Part shown: in pieces, positions 47,206 to 57,794 of the stretch
Layout: each line of letters starts with the position of its first letter
How positions within the stretch are numbered: the first letter of the stretch is position 1
Source: Sipunculus nudus
Taxonomy: Eukaryota; Annelida; Sipuncula; Golfingiida; Sipunculidae
Length of the DNA: 64,000 nucleotides
Direction of reading: 5' to 3'
NCBI GenBank assembly: GCA_026874595.1
Contig: CM049311.1
Span: 19,712,176-19,776,175, forward strand
The notes under the pieces: generated by a model
Told to the model about the DNA's origin: nothing
The model's database searches: none
Seen by the model: the letters and a program-made list of their open reading frames with translations, nothing else
Position numbers and translations under genes: made by a program

Positions 47206-47752
47206 GTTATTACCACACAAGTTTTTCCTGACACCATTTAAGTTTTAATACTTTATACAGTAAAACCCCTATTTACAGCCAGCTCTTTTTTAAAGGGTAC
47301 CTCACCATTATGGACACCAAAGGCATTTCCATGATATTTTTATCTTAAATCAGTAAAGCCATGTCAAAAAATGATTATTCTATGGATTCACTGCTACTTA
47401 TTGCTGATTAATGTTTAGTTCAGCTCACTGAAAGTCAGCTAAGCTATAGCAATCACCCTATGTCTGCCATCTGTTTGTCTGCATTGCATGGTATGTTTTA
47501 TAAAATGAGATACATGCAAAATGCCAGAGGCTCAATCAGGAAACTCACCTTTAAAGATAAGGTAACATTTGTTTACTTTAGATGTAACCAACTTAATCTT
47601 TTAGATATAGCAAACTACAAAACTTAGTGTAATTCATTGCAGACAGATGTCACTAGTGAATTGGAATAGGTCCATTTTGTCAGTTTTTTAGTGGTAGATT
47701 CATTGCTTAAAATATTGCCTAGTTCAGCAGAAGTTCTGTCTTTTCCCACCAG
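47206..47752. other. Intron 19
   Basis: Contains fragments resembling MITE ends (TACAGTAAAACCCC near 47269; AGTTCAGCTCACTGAAAGTC near 47415). No complete element. Confidence 0.4.
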
Positions 47753-47952
47753 GTGGCCCTGTTGGAGGTTGTCAGGTTGACACCAATGATGGGAGGACAT
47801 TCAATATTGGTTACATCTTGGGCCAGCCTGTGGTCGTGTCCACCGGGGTCATTATGGTCAAGTTCGCTAATGGTACAAAATGCCATGCTCATGACAAGGA
47901 GAGGGAAGCATATAGAAGCACTACAATCACATTAACATGTTCATCTGAACAG
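47753..47952 (+). CDS. IGF2R: CI-MPR exon 20: MRH domain 8, C-terminal part
   Basis: Residues 1111-1177. VGGCQVDTND aligns with human VGSCLVSEGN, but has Gln (residue 1118) where human has Leu. GTKCHAHDKEREAYRSTTIT carries Arg1165 exactly 8 before the last Cys. With Glu1185 and Tyr1191 in exon 21, domain 8 has a full sugar-contact set. Acceptor CCCACCAG, donor GTAAGT. Confidence 0.93.
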
Positions 47953-48223
47953 GTAAGTTTAACATACTTAAGGGTTTGAAAATTCTACAATATGTATTAA
48001 TTTTCCACAGGTTTTGCAAGTTTGTTTTACCTACCAGTATGTGATGGAATATCACACAGATTAAATATGGCTTCACACATACTTAGCATATATTTGGGCT
48101 ACACTTGTGTGACAACTGTACTTTTACCATGATGCAGGGTTTCATGCCATCCTTGAAATCAGGCCTTTTGATTGGCAAAAAAAATGGCCGTCTGTTCTCT
48201 TTTTCTCATGTCAAAACTGCACA

Positions 48224-48638
48224 TACTGTGTTAGGCTTCAAATTGCTGGGTTAATATCTCACAATTTTCACATTTTCAGGGTTCCACATTTACAGTCATA
48301 CCAAGCAAAGACCTACACTTAGTATAACAATTATGATATGACTTAGTTATATCTTTTAATATATTTGAAAATCTCAAAAATAGTACAGGGACCCAAGGGA
48401 ACATCTACCACTTGGAATTTGTTGTTCATTTATGGCAGATAATTTGAAATATCTGATATATTTATAATACCAGTCTTTTTACATACAAGATCTAATATTA
48501 TTCATATCTTCACCTTTTTCATATCAACTTGCCTTCAACAAAGGGACTTTTTATTCATGATTTATTTTAATGATAATTCACCTTCTGCAAATATCACAAA
48601 TTTGATACCCTTGCGTGAACAAAAAGGCAGCCACAGTA
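48224..48638. mobile_element. TA-flanked MITE, third copy
   Basis: TACTGTGTTAGGCTTCAAAT at the left and AAAGGCAGCCACAGTA at the right. More diverged than 36782-37213 but the same end motifs and length. Confidence 0.5.
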
Positions 48639-48804
48639 CCCTTAATGATTAGCTATGCTGGATTTTAGTGTGGAAATCCATGAATTAGTGTATCCGCCAA
48701 AATCAGAGAAGGACGGATGAAGTGAGGCATTGATTGAGTGGCAAGGGGATATAGAGTTACATGTGTTAAATATTAGAATGGATCTCTGCCACATAAACAT
48801 GATT

Positions 48805-50190
48805 GTAGGTGGCGCCACCTGTTATTTGAACGAGAAACTATCCAAGATATATACACATGCAAAATTTCATGTGGAAAAGTCAAACCACTGCAGAGATATG
48901 AGTAATTTTATCCCACAGCAGACAAACAGATGGACGCTGTGCAAAAATGGCTGCAGGTGGCGCCACCATTTTTGTTCATGTTATAAAGCTATCCAAGGGC
49001 TACATTTGTGTAAAGTTTTTTTTCCTGATTGGTCAAACGGTTCCCGAGATATGAGCTTGGATGTCTGCAGCATAAACGTGAATGTAGGTGGCCCCACCTG
49101 TCATAAAATCAAGAAAGCTATCTAGGATGTATACACATGCCAAATTTTAGGTGAATTAGTCAAACCACTGCAGAGATATGAGTGATTTTAACCCCAGGCA
49201 GATTAACAAATGGACACTGTGCAAACATGGTTGCAGGTGGCGCCACCTTTTGTTGTGTATGTTATAAAGCTATCCCAGGGCTACATTTGTGTAAAAAATT
49301 TTTCCGGATCGGTCAAACGGTTCCTGAGATATATGGATTTATGTGTGGAGTGTTAACCTGAATGTAGGTGGCGCCACCTGTCATAAAATCAAGAAAGCTA
49401 TCTAGGATGTATACATATGCCGAATTTTAGGTGAATTAGTCAAACCACTGCAGAGATATGAGTGATTTTAACCCTAGGCAGATGAACAAATGGACACTGT
49501 GCAAACATGGTTGCAGGTGGCGCCACCTTTTGTTGTGTGTGTAATAAAGCTATCCCAGGGCTACATTTGTGTAAAAAATTTTTCCGGATCGGTCAAACGG
49601 TTCCTGAGATATATGGGATTATGTGTGGAGCGTTAACGTGAATGTAGGTGGCGCCACCTGTCACAAAATCGAGAAAGCTATCTAGGATGTATATGCATGC
49701 CGAATTTTAGGTGAATTAGTCAAACCACTGCAGAGATATGAGTGATTTTAACCCCAGGCAGATGAACAGATGGACACTGTGCAAACATGGTTGCAGGTGG
49801 CACCACCTTTTGTTGTGTATGTTATAAAGCTATCCCAGGGCTACATTTGTGTAAAAAAATTTTCCGGATCGGTCAAACAGTTCCTGAGATATATGGGATT
49901 ATGTGTGGAGCGTTAACGTGAATGTAGGTGGCGCCACCTGTCACAAAATCGAGAAAGCTATCTAGGATGTATATGCATGCCGAATTTTAGGTGAATTAGT
50001 CAAATCACTGCAGAGATATGAGTGATTTCAACCCCAGGCAGATGAACAGATGGACACTGTGCAAACATGGTTGCAGGTGGCGCCACCTTTTGTTGTGTAT
50101 GTTATAAAGCTTTCCCAGGGCTACATTTGTGTAAAAAATTTTTCCGGATCGGTCAAACGGTTCCCGAGATATATGGGTTTATGTGTGGAA
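48805..50190. repeat. 280-bp satellite, about five units, each two 140-bp half-units
   Basis: Units begin GTAGGTGGCGCCACCTGT at 48805, 49084, 49364, 49644 and 49924 (spacings 279 and then three times 280). Each half-unit starts with the palindrome GGTGGCGCCACC and shares AAAGCTATC, ATTTT, GTCAAAC and GAGATAT, so the array alternates two diverged 140-bp monomers. The first unit is most diverged; the last three are nearly identical. Confidence 0.92.
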
Positions 50191-50338
50191 ACAGACGCAC
50201 AAACGGACGCTGGGCAGAGACGAAAGGTCAGAGGTCAAGGTCACTTGGTTAGGCACCAGTTCACATGTGACCCGATAATTTGTGTAAGTTTCGGAAAAAT
50301 CTGTCCAGTAGTCTCAGAGAAGTTCTCCGGAAACGAAC

Positions 50339-50363
50339 GCCGCGGCGGCGGCGGCGGCGGCGG
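50339..50363. repeat. (CGG)n microsatellite
   Basis: About eight GCG/CGG triplets next to the right TIR of the satellite-bearing element. Confidence 0.9.
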
Positions 50364-50530
50364 AACCCGGTCAAAAACATAGTATCCGCAAAACTTCGGT
50401 TTGGCGGATACAATTATACGGGTATTTGAAAATTCTTCAGAGAAAATCAGTAAATTTGTTTCATGACATGCTGGGAACCTTGGTGATGTTAGCAAATATT
50501 TTGTTAAACAGGTATTCTCTATATTTACAG

Positions 50531-50611
50531 TATGAGCCAGTTTTCACCTCGGAGACGGATGACTGTGAATACACATTTAACTGGCTCACCCCAGCAGCCT
50601 GCCCAAGGAGG
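50531..50611 (+). CDS. IGF2R: CI-MPR exon 21: domain 8 site and start of MRH domain 9
   Basis: Residues 1178-1204, 81 nt, phase 0/0. TSETDDCEYTFNWLTPAACP aligns with human QLQDGCEYVFIWRTVEACP. Glu1185 and Tyr1191 are spaced as in vertebrate domain 9 (Glu-x5-Tyr). It is the only exon here that is a multiple of three with phase 0 on both sides and under 100 nt, so it could be skipped without frameshift. Confidence 0.92.
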
Positions 50612-51122
50612 GTATGTCATGTAATTTGTTGACCTCTTATTAGTACAGGCATAAGACCAGACCAAAACACAATTTGTTTGATGGAATTTCACCAAGTTCT
50701 TTGTATTACTGTCACTAAATGCAGCTCTAGCCTCCATCTTTTCTCAGAAATCTTTACATATTAATAATGCAAAATTTTGCCCATAAAGGTATCATTGAAA
50801 ATTTATTAAAGATTGTATTGTTCATAATCACCATTATATTTTATATACCATTTAAATAATTTATATGACTGACAGTAGGGCTTCCCACTTCCTTGTCATA
50901 TTTATGGTATCTCTCATCAGAAACAAATGGTAAGAGTAAATCAGGTCAGAGTGACCTAATTTCTGTGAACTTTATTTAACCTACCATTTTAGATGAAATT
51001 TAATACATGTATTCCAATATTTAACGTATTTTAAACCTTAAATGCAGTAAGCAGAGACCAACATTTAAGGTTTTTAATTTAGCATCCATAAACTTTAGAA
51101 AATCATTCTTTTTATCATTTAG

Positions 51123-51354
51123 CAAGTGACAGGGACTCAGTGCACGGTTGAGGATCCCCTGTACCACCACGTGTTTGACCTAAGCACCCTGAGGAAGGTG
51201 GGAGATTCTGACTACACTGTGTCCTCGGGTACAGGATTTGACTTCTCACTTAATGTATGTGGAGGTCTACAAGCTCCACTGAAGGATACAGAATGTGAGA
51301 AAACCCCGGGGGTTGGGGTCTGCCAGAAAACCTCCACAGACTCCATCAATGCAG
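51123..51354 (+). CDS. IGF2R: CI-MPR exon 22: MRH domain 9, middle
   Basis: Residues 1205-1282. QCTVEDPLYHHVFDLSTL aligns with human NCEVKDPRHGNLYDLKPL. FSLNVCGGL and GVCQKTS follow, with Gln1272 as sugar contact. Acceptor CATTTAG, donor GTAATA. Confidence 0.93.
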
Positions 51355-51975
51355 GTAATAAAACATTATATTAACCACTAGAATGTATATCAGGCTTGTT
51401 GAGTTGAACATCATTTTGATTCAATGTAAAATTAAAGTTTCAGTTTTAACCATGAGAGTGAGGTGATGGAGAAAAAGTCTTTTCAGGTGTTGTCATTTAG
51501 TGTTATATTAGCCCACTTAAAATGACTTTTTTTACTGGGTGATTGAAATCTGAAAAATAAAAAAAATTATAGTATTAAAATATCACATTGGTTAAGAACA
51601 CTGTACCAGGTTTTAAAATGATATATAATACATAATGTCTAAAAATTATTTTTAAAAACTTAAGGACTTAATATAAATGTATTAGTATTCACCTAAGATA
51701 TGTTACCTTGAACATGATAAGAAGCAAAAAAAAGTTTTCCATACATATTTTAGTTTACTGATCCACTTATAACTTTCATAATTTAACAGGTTTTTAACAG
51801 GGTAACATTATCAGTATAGATTAATTATATATCATATTTTCCAAAACATATTCATAAATTGATTCAGGGATACTAAATCATAGTTGCACTGTCCTATGAT
51901 GTTTTACTATATGTAATTGACCGTTAAACAATAAATCAATTTGTATTAATTAAAATATCTTGTTATTTCTGATAG
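51355..51975. other. Intron 22
   Basis: AT-rich with no recognised feature. Confidence 0.5.
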
Positions 51976-52347
51976 GGATATACAACCAGAATTTGACGTA
52001 CAATGATGGAGTCATAACACTGGAGTATAAACAGGGCCGTGGAAACTGCCACAAAAAATACGAAAGGCGCTCAATCATTACGTTTATATGTGACTACAAC
52101 ACGTATGGTTCCAACGGCCCTAAATACACCAATGAGACAGACAGTTGTACCTACTTGTTTGACTGGCCCACTTCTCTGGCCTGTAACCCCTTCACCATAG
52201 TGGACTGCACCATAACGGGACCAGACAACCAACGCTATTCTTTGCACTCATTGACCCTGACCAATGACAATTATGTGGTCGAAACACCAACACCACCAAA
52301 GAAGATATTTGTTCTGAATGTATGCACCGGACTGGTGCATAAGAAAG
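51976..52347 (+). CDS. IGF2R: CI-MPR exon 23: MRH domain 9 end fused to domain 10
   Basis: Residues 1282-1406, the longest exon seen (372 nt). LTYNDGVITLEY and CHKKYERRSIITFIC align with human LTYENGLLKMNF and CHKVYQRSTAIFFYC. Arg1312, Glu1335 and Tyr1341 complete the domain 9 sugar set. CTYLFDWPTSLAC and VLNVCTGLV open domain 10. It crosses the domain border with no intron, unlike borders before domains 2-5. Sequons NLT and NET. Confidence 0.94.
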
Positions 52348-53423
52348 GTAAGCCAACAATTTTTATTTATACTCTTTTTTATTAATTTTTTTTTTAAGAA
52401 ATTTTTTTAAAATGCAGCTACGTTTCAGAGGTATGATGTTTATGTCACAGTTGGTTATTTTGTCTGTTAGTAACTTTATTCAAAAAGACAGTCTTCTGTG
52501 GTCAAGAGGTAGAGCACAGGGCTCAAAGATTATGACAATGTGTCACTCACAAACAAGTGTGCCTTTGGAGGGTTCCCTCGTGTTATAACCCCTGCAGCAA
52601 TGAGCTCACAGGAGTGTTACACCAAGCCTGATTGACTCCAGGATAATCATGTGTAAGCATGTCACAGAGACTGAAATCAGAATGGAATTCTACAGATGTA
52701 CATTTCACTTAGTTAAGTAAGTATTAAAAAAGAAGGCAGTTACCTCCACCAAGAAATATTGAAATATATAATTAGAGTAAAATTTATTTCAATTTTTTTT
52801 ATTAATTAAATCAATAAAAAATTATAACCAGATTTTGTTCAACTTCTGCCAAGGGTTTGGGGAACACCCAAGGAACAAGTCATAAATTTGGAGGTACTCC
52901 ATATCACCACAATATGGTATTGCTTTAAGGATTCTTTTACATTGCAAGCAAACCCATCATCATTCACTAGTATTAGGGGAATGTATTAAGTGTAAATTTC
53001 CAAACAGGGTAACATTTTGCATGTACTGCGTGCAATGTGTGCAGGTGACACCTATTTTGAGCTGCCTTTGTTCTAGCAGACAGGGCTGACCTGTGATGCA
53101 TCTATTCATTATTCTCTCAGCTCGGATTCATATAAGTCTTACAATTACACAGCACATACCAAACTTTGATCTGTGTCGAGGTAATATTCAGGACTATATG
53201 ATCAAGAATATTATATTAGTTGAGGTATATAATCTTATGTGGTCATTCTGTTTCATCATTAAACCAGGAATATTTAATCTTGTGGTATTCGATTTGTGCT
53301 ATGTTTGCTTATTATTAGAACATATAATTTACAATTAATGTATGTCTTCCCTAACTTCAGGTCGGTCATGCCTGTACCACCCATAACTTTTATCTAATGG
53401 AACTACCTGTATTTGTATTTCAG
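52348..53423. other. Intron 23
   Basis: AT-rich. A tRNA-like text TGGTCAAGAGGTAGAGCA occurs near 52500 but no convincing B box follows. Nothing else is recognised. Confidence 0.45.
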
Positions 53424-53490
53424 GCCAGACATGTCCCCCTGGGTCTGCAGCCTGTATGATAAATCCAGCTGAACCTGATCCTCAAAAAAG
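53424..53490 (+). CDS. IGF2R: CI-MPR exon 24: MRH domain 10, middle
   Basis: Residues 1406-1428, only 67 nt. QTCPPGSAACM aligns with human EPCPPEAAACL. Met replaces the sugar-contact Gln. Acceptor GTATTTCAG, donor GTCAGA (weak at +4). Phase 1 to phase 2; exons 23 and 25 fit only with this piece between them. Confidence 0.88.
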
Positions 53491-53953
53491 GTCAGATTCA
53501 TTCTTCCCTAAAATGTGACATTTAAAGGCTGTAATAATTATGTTTCTCCCCTTTAGGGGAGACATGTTGCCTTCCGTGCCATCATCTGGTGTCTTCATCT
53601 GTGAAATATCATGTGAATGCAATAACTTTTGAAGGGCTGCATATTTTTTCCTGAAGTTTGAAACACAGATTGTTTCTACCAAAATCTCGTTCTTGACTCT
53701 CATCTTCAAAGTCAAATTTGCTGATATATAAAAATTTTTTTGTGAACCCTATAACTTTTGAAGTATTTAACATTTTGTCCTTAAATTTGGTACACAACTT
53801 GTTTCAATGAAGTTCTTGGATGATTTTGAAACCCAGCAACCTTGACCAGGATCTTCAAGCTCAAATTTGGCAAGTATCTATTGAAAATCAAAATAAAAAC
53901 TTTTTGATGTGGGGGGTTAAAATTGATGCATGCGGTGTCTGAGAACCATACTT

Positions 53954-56831
53954 TTTTTAGCTCAGCTGACTATAAGTCATCTGAGCTATAGTCGTGGTCG
54001 ATTGTCCGTCGTCCGTCCGTCGTCCGTCTGTCGTGGCGTCTGTCCGTCCATCAGTCCGTAGATGTGGCACATTTTGAAACCGTAAGACCTAGGAATCCAA
54101 AATTCAGCATAATGTTAGATGTCCCCAAGATCTCCTACCAAACCGAAAACTGGGTCTTTGTGTCTTCGTGCCTTTGAGAAATTAAGGAAAAACCTCAATT
54201 TTTTATTAAAAACCTATTTTCACACTACAGGACTGCCTAATATCGAAACCACTCATCTGTTTTTCCTCATTTTTACCATAAATATTACTCTATATAGTTC
54301 CTATGTACATGCCAGAAATAAGGTCTGTATTATATTATTTAAAAAAGTTATGGGCCCAAACATAATGCATTTTGTAAAAAATCAGGAAAGATATTTGATC
54401 ACTTAACACAAAACATTTTAAAGCTATGGACTTTTTTTCCAGTAATATAACTTTGATTTATCAAAATTAAATTGTATACCCCAAATTAGATCAAAATCTT
54501 TTAAATTTTTTTAAATATTAACAAAAATAAAAAATTGGTACCTTAAATTTTGCCCAACTTTGACCATGGCACATTTTTTTCCTGTAAGTACTGTGGATTT
54601 AATTTTCACAGCATGTGCACATAAGGATTTAATCTTTTTAAAATCTGAAATGTGAAAATAAAAGCTGCAAAATTAGGCTAGTTATTGAATTTTTTTGGAG
54701 GCTCTTGTTGTATTCCCTTACATTGTCAAGCAGTCCACTGTGGTCACTGTTGGTCATTCAGTGCAGCTCTCTATGCTCCCAAGGTTGTTGGCATAATGTT
54801 AGATGTCCCCAAGATCTCCTACAAAGCTGAAAACGAGGTCTTTGCGACTTTGTTCCTTTGAGAAATTAAGGAAAAACCTCAATTTTTTATTAAAAACCTA
54901 TTTTCACATTTCAGGACAGCCTAACTACAAAACCACTCACCTGTTTTTCCTCATATTTACCATAAATATTTCTCTATATAGTTCCTATGTACATGCCAGA
55001 AATTAGGTCTGTATTATATTATTTAAAAAAAGTTAAGTTCTCAAACATAATGCATTTTGTAAAAAATCAGGAAAGATATTTGATCACTTAACACAAAACA
55101 TTTTAAAGCTATGGAATTTTTTTCCAGTAATATATTTTTAATTAATCAAAATTAAATTGTATACCCCAAATAAGATCAAAATCTGTTATATTTTTTAAAA
55201 TATTAGCAAAAATAAAAAATTGGTACCTTTAATTTTGCCTAAATTTGACCATGGCACATTTTTTTCTTATAAGTACATTTGATTTAATTTTCACAGCCAG
55301 TTTACAGATGGATTTAATCTGATGAATTTTGAATTTGAAAGTATAAGCTTAAAAAATATTCTAGCTATTGAAGTTTTTTAGAAGCCTTAATGTATTTGTA
55401 TTTTCTAGCATCATGGCCCTACTTTTGTTTACCTGGTAATCCAAAAATTGGCATAATATTAGATGTAATTGTAAATATTCATATTCTTCCATACATTTCC
55501 TATGTACATACCAAAATTTAGGTCAGTATTGCATAATTTGTTGAAGTTATAGGCCCAAATATAATGCACTTTGTAAAAAATTAGGATATATATTTCCTCA
55601 CTTAACATAAGAATGGCTGAGACTTTTTTCAGGAATATAACATCATTTAATCAAGATTCAATTGTATACCGAAAATTAGATCTGAAATTTGCAATTTGTT
55701 TAAGTTATTAGCATAAATATAAAAACAGTACCTTAAATTTTGCCTAACTTTGGCCACGGCACTATTTTTTCCTGTAAGTACTGTGGATGTTATTTTCACA
55801 GCATGTACACATAAGGATTTAATCTGTTAAAATCTGAAATTTGAAAAATAAAAGCTGCAAAATTAGGCTAGTTATTGAATTTGTTTGGAGGCTCTTGTTG
55901 TATTCCCTTGCATTGTCAAGCAGTCCACAGAGGTCACTGTAGGTCATTCAGTGCAACTCTTTATGCTCCCCAGGCTGTTATGTAATCCCATCACTCCAGC
56001 AAGCCCTCTCTCATGTTGAGCTTGATCAGGCTGCCAGCATAAATACCACAGGGAGCCTTTCTTCCCCCCCCCCAACCTATTCTGTTGACAGACCTGTACT
56101 CTAAACAAGATGAATCTTATCATTTCAAATTTTTTCAGCGATGAACAGTAACAACAAAGACCCCTCCCTGACCCACTGTTTCGATACACAGGAGTAATAT
56201 ACAAGACAAAGCTTATAATTTTAATGTTAAAAAGTTCTTTTTGTTGAGACTTGGATAATTTTGATTTTTTTTAAAGAATAAAATGTTCAGGAATTTAATC
56301 CTAATATTCAAATATGGAAAAATATTAGGACCTGATGTAAGTGCTAACTGACAAGATTTAAGAAGATATAAATACTTGGTAGCATTTCATTCATATCTCT
56401 TAAAGTTGGCAGGGCCTAGGTGTGAATAACACTGTTTAAACCTAGTTTTTAAAATTAGGAATATTGGTCAAACTTTGTGGGATTAATTTTTAACTCATAT
56501 TGCCATATATTTAACTTTTGAAAACTTAATTACCTTCACACATTATTTGTTTATGAAATGGAACTTTTATATGACACTCACCGTAGGCCCATTTTTTCCC
56601 TTGGTGCATCACTAAATGGTTTCAGGCCAAAGGTTTCATTTATTACACAGTCCATATGCTTTAGCTCATGTCTATTATTCTATAATTTACAGAGTTTCAT
56701 TTAAGCTGGGCCATTTTCTCTTAGCTTTTCAAATGGTAATATACATGGAAAAATCATAAGAAATAAAAATATTTTGCAGTTACTAATATTTTCCAAAATT
56801 CAGCTGAGCGACGTGACCCATGGGTCCCTTG
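53954..56831. mobile_element. Large AGCTCAGCTGA element with a triple internal repeat
   Basis: Starts TTTAGCTCAGCTGACTATAA with a GTCCGTCGTCCGTC tract and ends CAGCTGAGCGACGTGACCCA. Inside, a unit of about 520-680 bp, marked by GCATAATGTTAGATGTCCCC and TTGGAGGCTCTTGTTGTATT, recurs from 54109, 54791 and about 55449. A related element is at 57795-59585. No transposase frame. Confidence 0.6.
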
Positions 56832-56958
56832 TTTATGCCTTATAATTACATTTTGAGCCAATGCCTTGTATGTGTGTTTCTAATGTACTGTATATTCTGC
56901 ATCTTAAGCTGAGGCTTGAGTTATAAAACTAGTACCAGTTACATTGACTTGATTGTAG

Positions 56959-57106
56959 GTACCATAATGTGGGATCAGTAAGTGAACACGTCCTGTCCAT
57001 TAAGAACAACAACCTCCAGCTGACCTACAGTAATGGAGAACCTTGTGAGGATGGCTCAGGTAACAGTACGGTCAACATTCTCTTTAACTGCAAAGAGGAT
57101 GCAAAG
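56959..57106 (+). CDS. IGF2R: CI-MPR exon 25: MRH domain 10, C-terminal part
   Basis: Residues 1428-1477. VLSIKNNNLQLTYSNGEPC and STVNILFNC align with human WRDGIIVLKYVDGDLC and STTIRFTC. Sequon NST. Acceptor GATTGTAG, donor GTTAGT, phase 0 end. Confidence 0.92.
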
Positions 57107-57132
57107 GTTAGTGAAAACATCAACATTTTCTG

Positions 57133-57580
57133 TCCTCTGCTTCCACGAAATGGGGGACATTGATTTGGGTTTGTCTGTATGTCTGACCGTCTATCTGTCC
57201 CTCTGTCTGTCTGTCCCATTATCTGTCCATTAGGTTTTCGTTTCTGTGTGATAAATTTCCTAAATATTATCCAATTTCATTCAGATTTGGGTCTCTGATT
57301 GCTGTCACGCATACCTTGGTTGAGATTGGTTCTGGAGTGTCTGTCTGAAAATTTATTATCACCAGTTCCTTATGTTCCAAATTCACAACAAAATGTATGA
57401 CATCTGGAGACATCTTCAGGTGACAATGAGAAGTAAAACACAGCCACAATGACCTGTGGAGACAACATTCAGGGGAAAATAAAAACTAAAACATATTGAG
57501 AAAGCAAGCATGAAGATCACAGGAAGCTAAAATAACAAGAGGCAGAAGCGGAGGACATAAATGCCATGAATTTGCTTGTA
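57133..57580 (+). mobile_element. GTCTGTCTGTCC repeat element, copy 2
   Basis: Collinear with 42451-42820 at about 75-80 percent identity by eye, including GCATACCTTGGTTG, GTCTGTCTGAAAATTTATTA and CAAGAGGCAGAAGCGGAGGA. It starts 27 bp after the exon 25 donor. Confidence 0.7.
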
Positions 57581-57794
57581 AAAATAGTAAATATATAACC
57601 CACAGATTACAGATAAGACCAGAATTAAAATCCTGATAATTATATGGATCCTGTTTAGTAATGCTTCACCCAGTTTGTTACCCTTACTTGGAAGGGAAGG
57701 GCAAGGGTATGGCAGCTGATATATATATATATATGTCTGCCTGAATGGATTTGTAACTCTATATAAACAAAGCATATTGGGTTTTTGGGGTTTT

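Larger units (their letters stand above)
48689..50412. mobile_element. TIR element enclosing a dimeric satellite (pearl-like)
   Basis: TGTATCCGCCAAA (48689-48701) is matched inverted by TTTGGCGGATACA (50400-50412). Between them lie a tandem satellite (48805-50190), a unique segment, and a (CGG)n tract. The arrangement, terminal repeats around a core satellite and a microsatellite, recalls the pearl family described in bivalves; no sequence identity to pearl is claimed. Confidence 0.75.

Noticed and set aside
48805-50190. CRISPR-like array (regular repeats with palindromes)
   Set aside because: Units are contiguous 280-bp satellite with no unique spacers, in a eukaryotic intron.
52497-52700. 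tRNA-like text TGGTCAAGAGGTAGAGCA
   Set aside because: Only an A-box-like start; no acceptable B box follows. At most a decayed SINE head.
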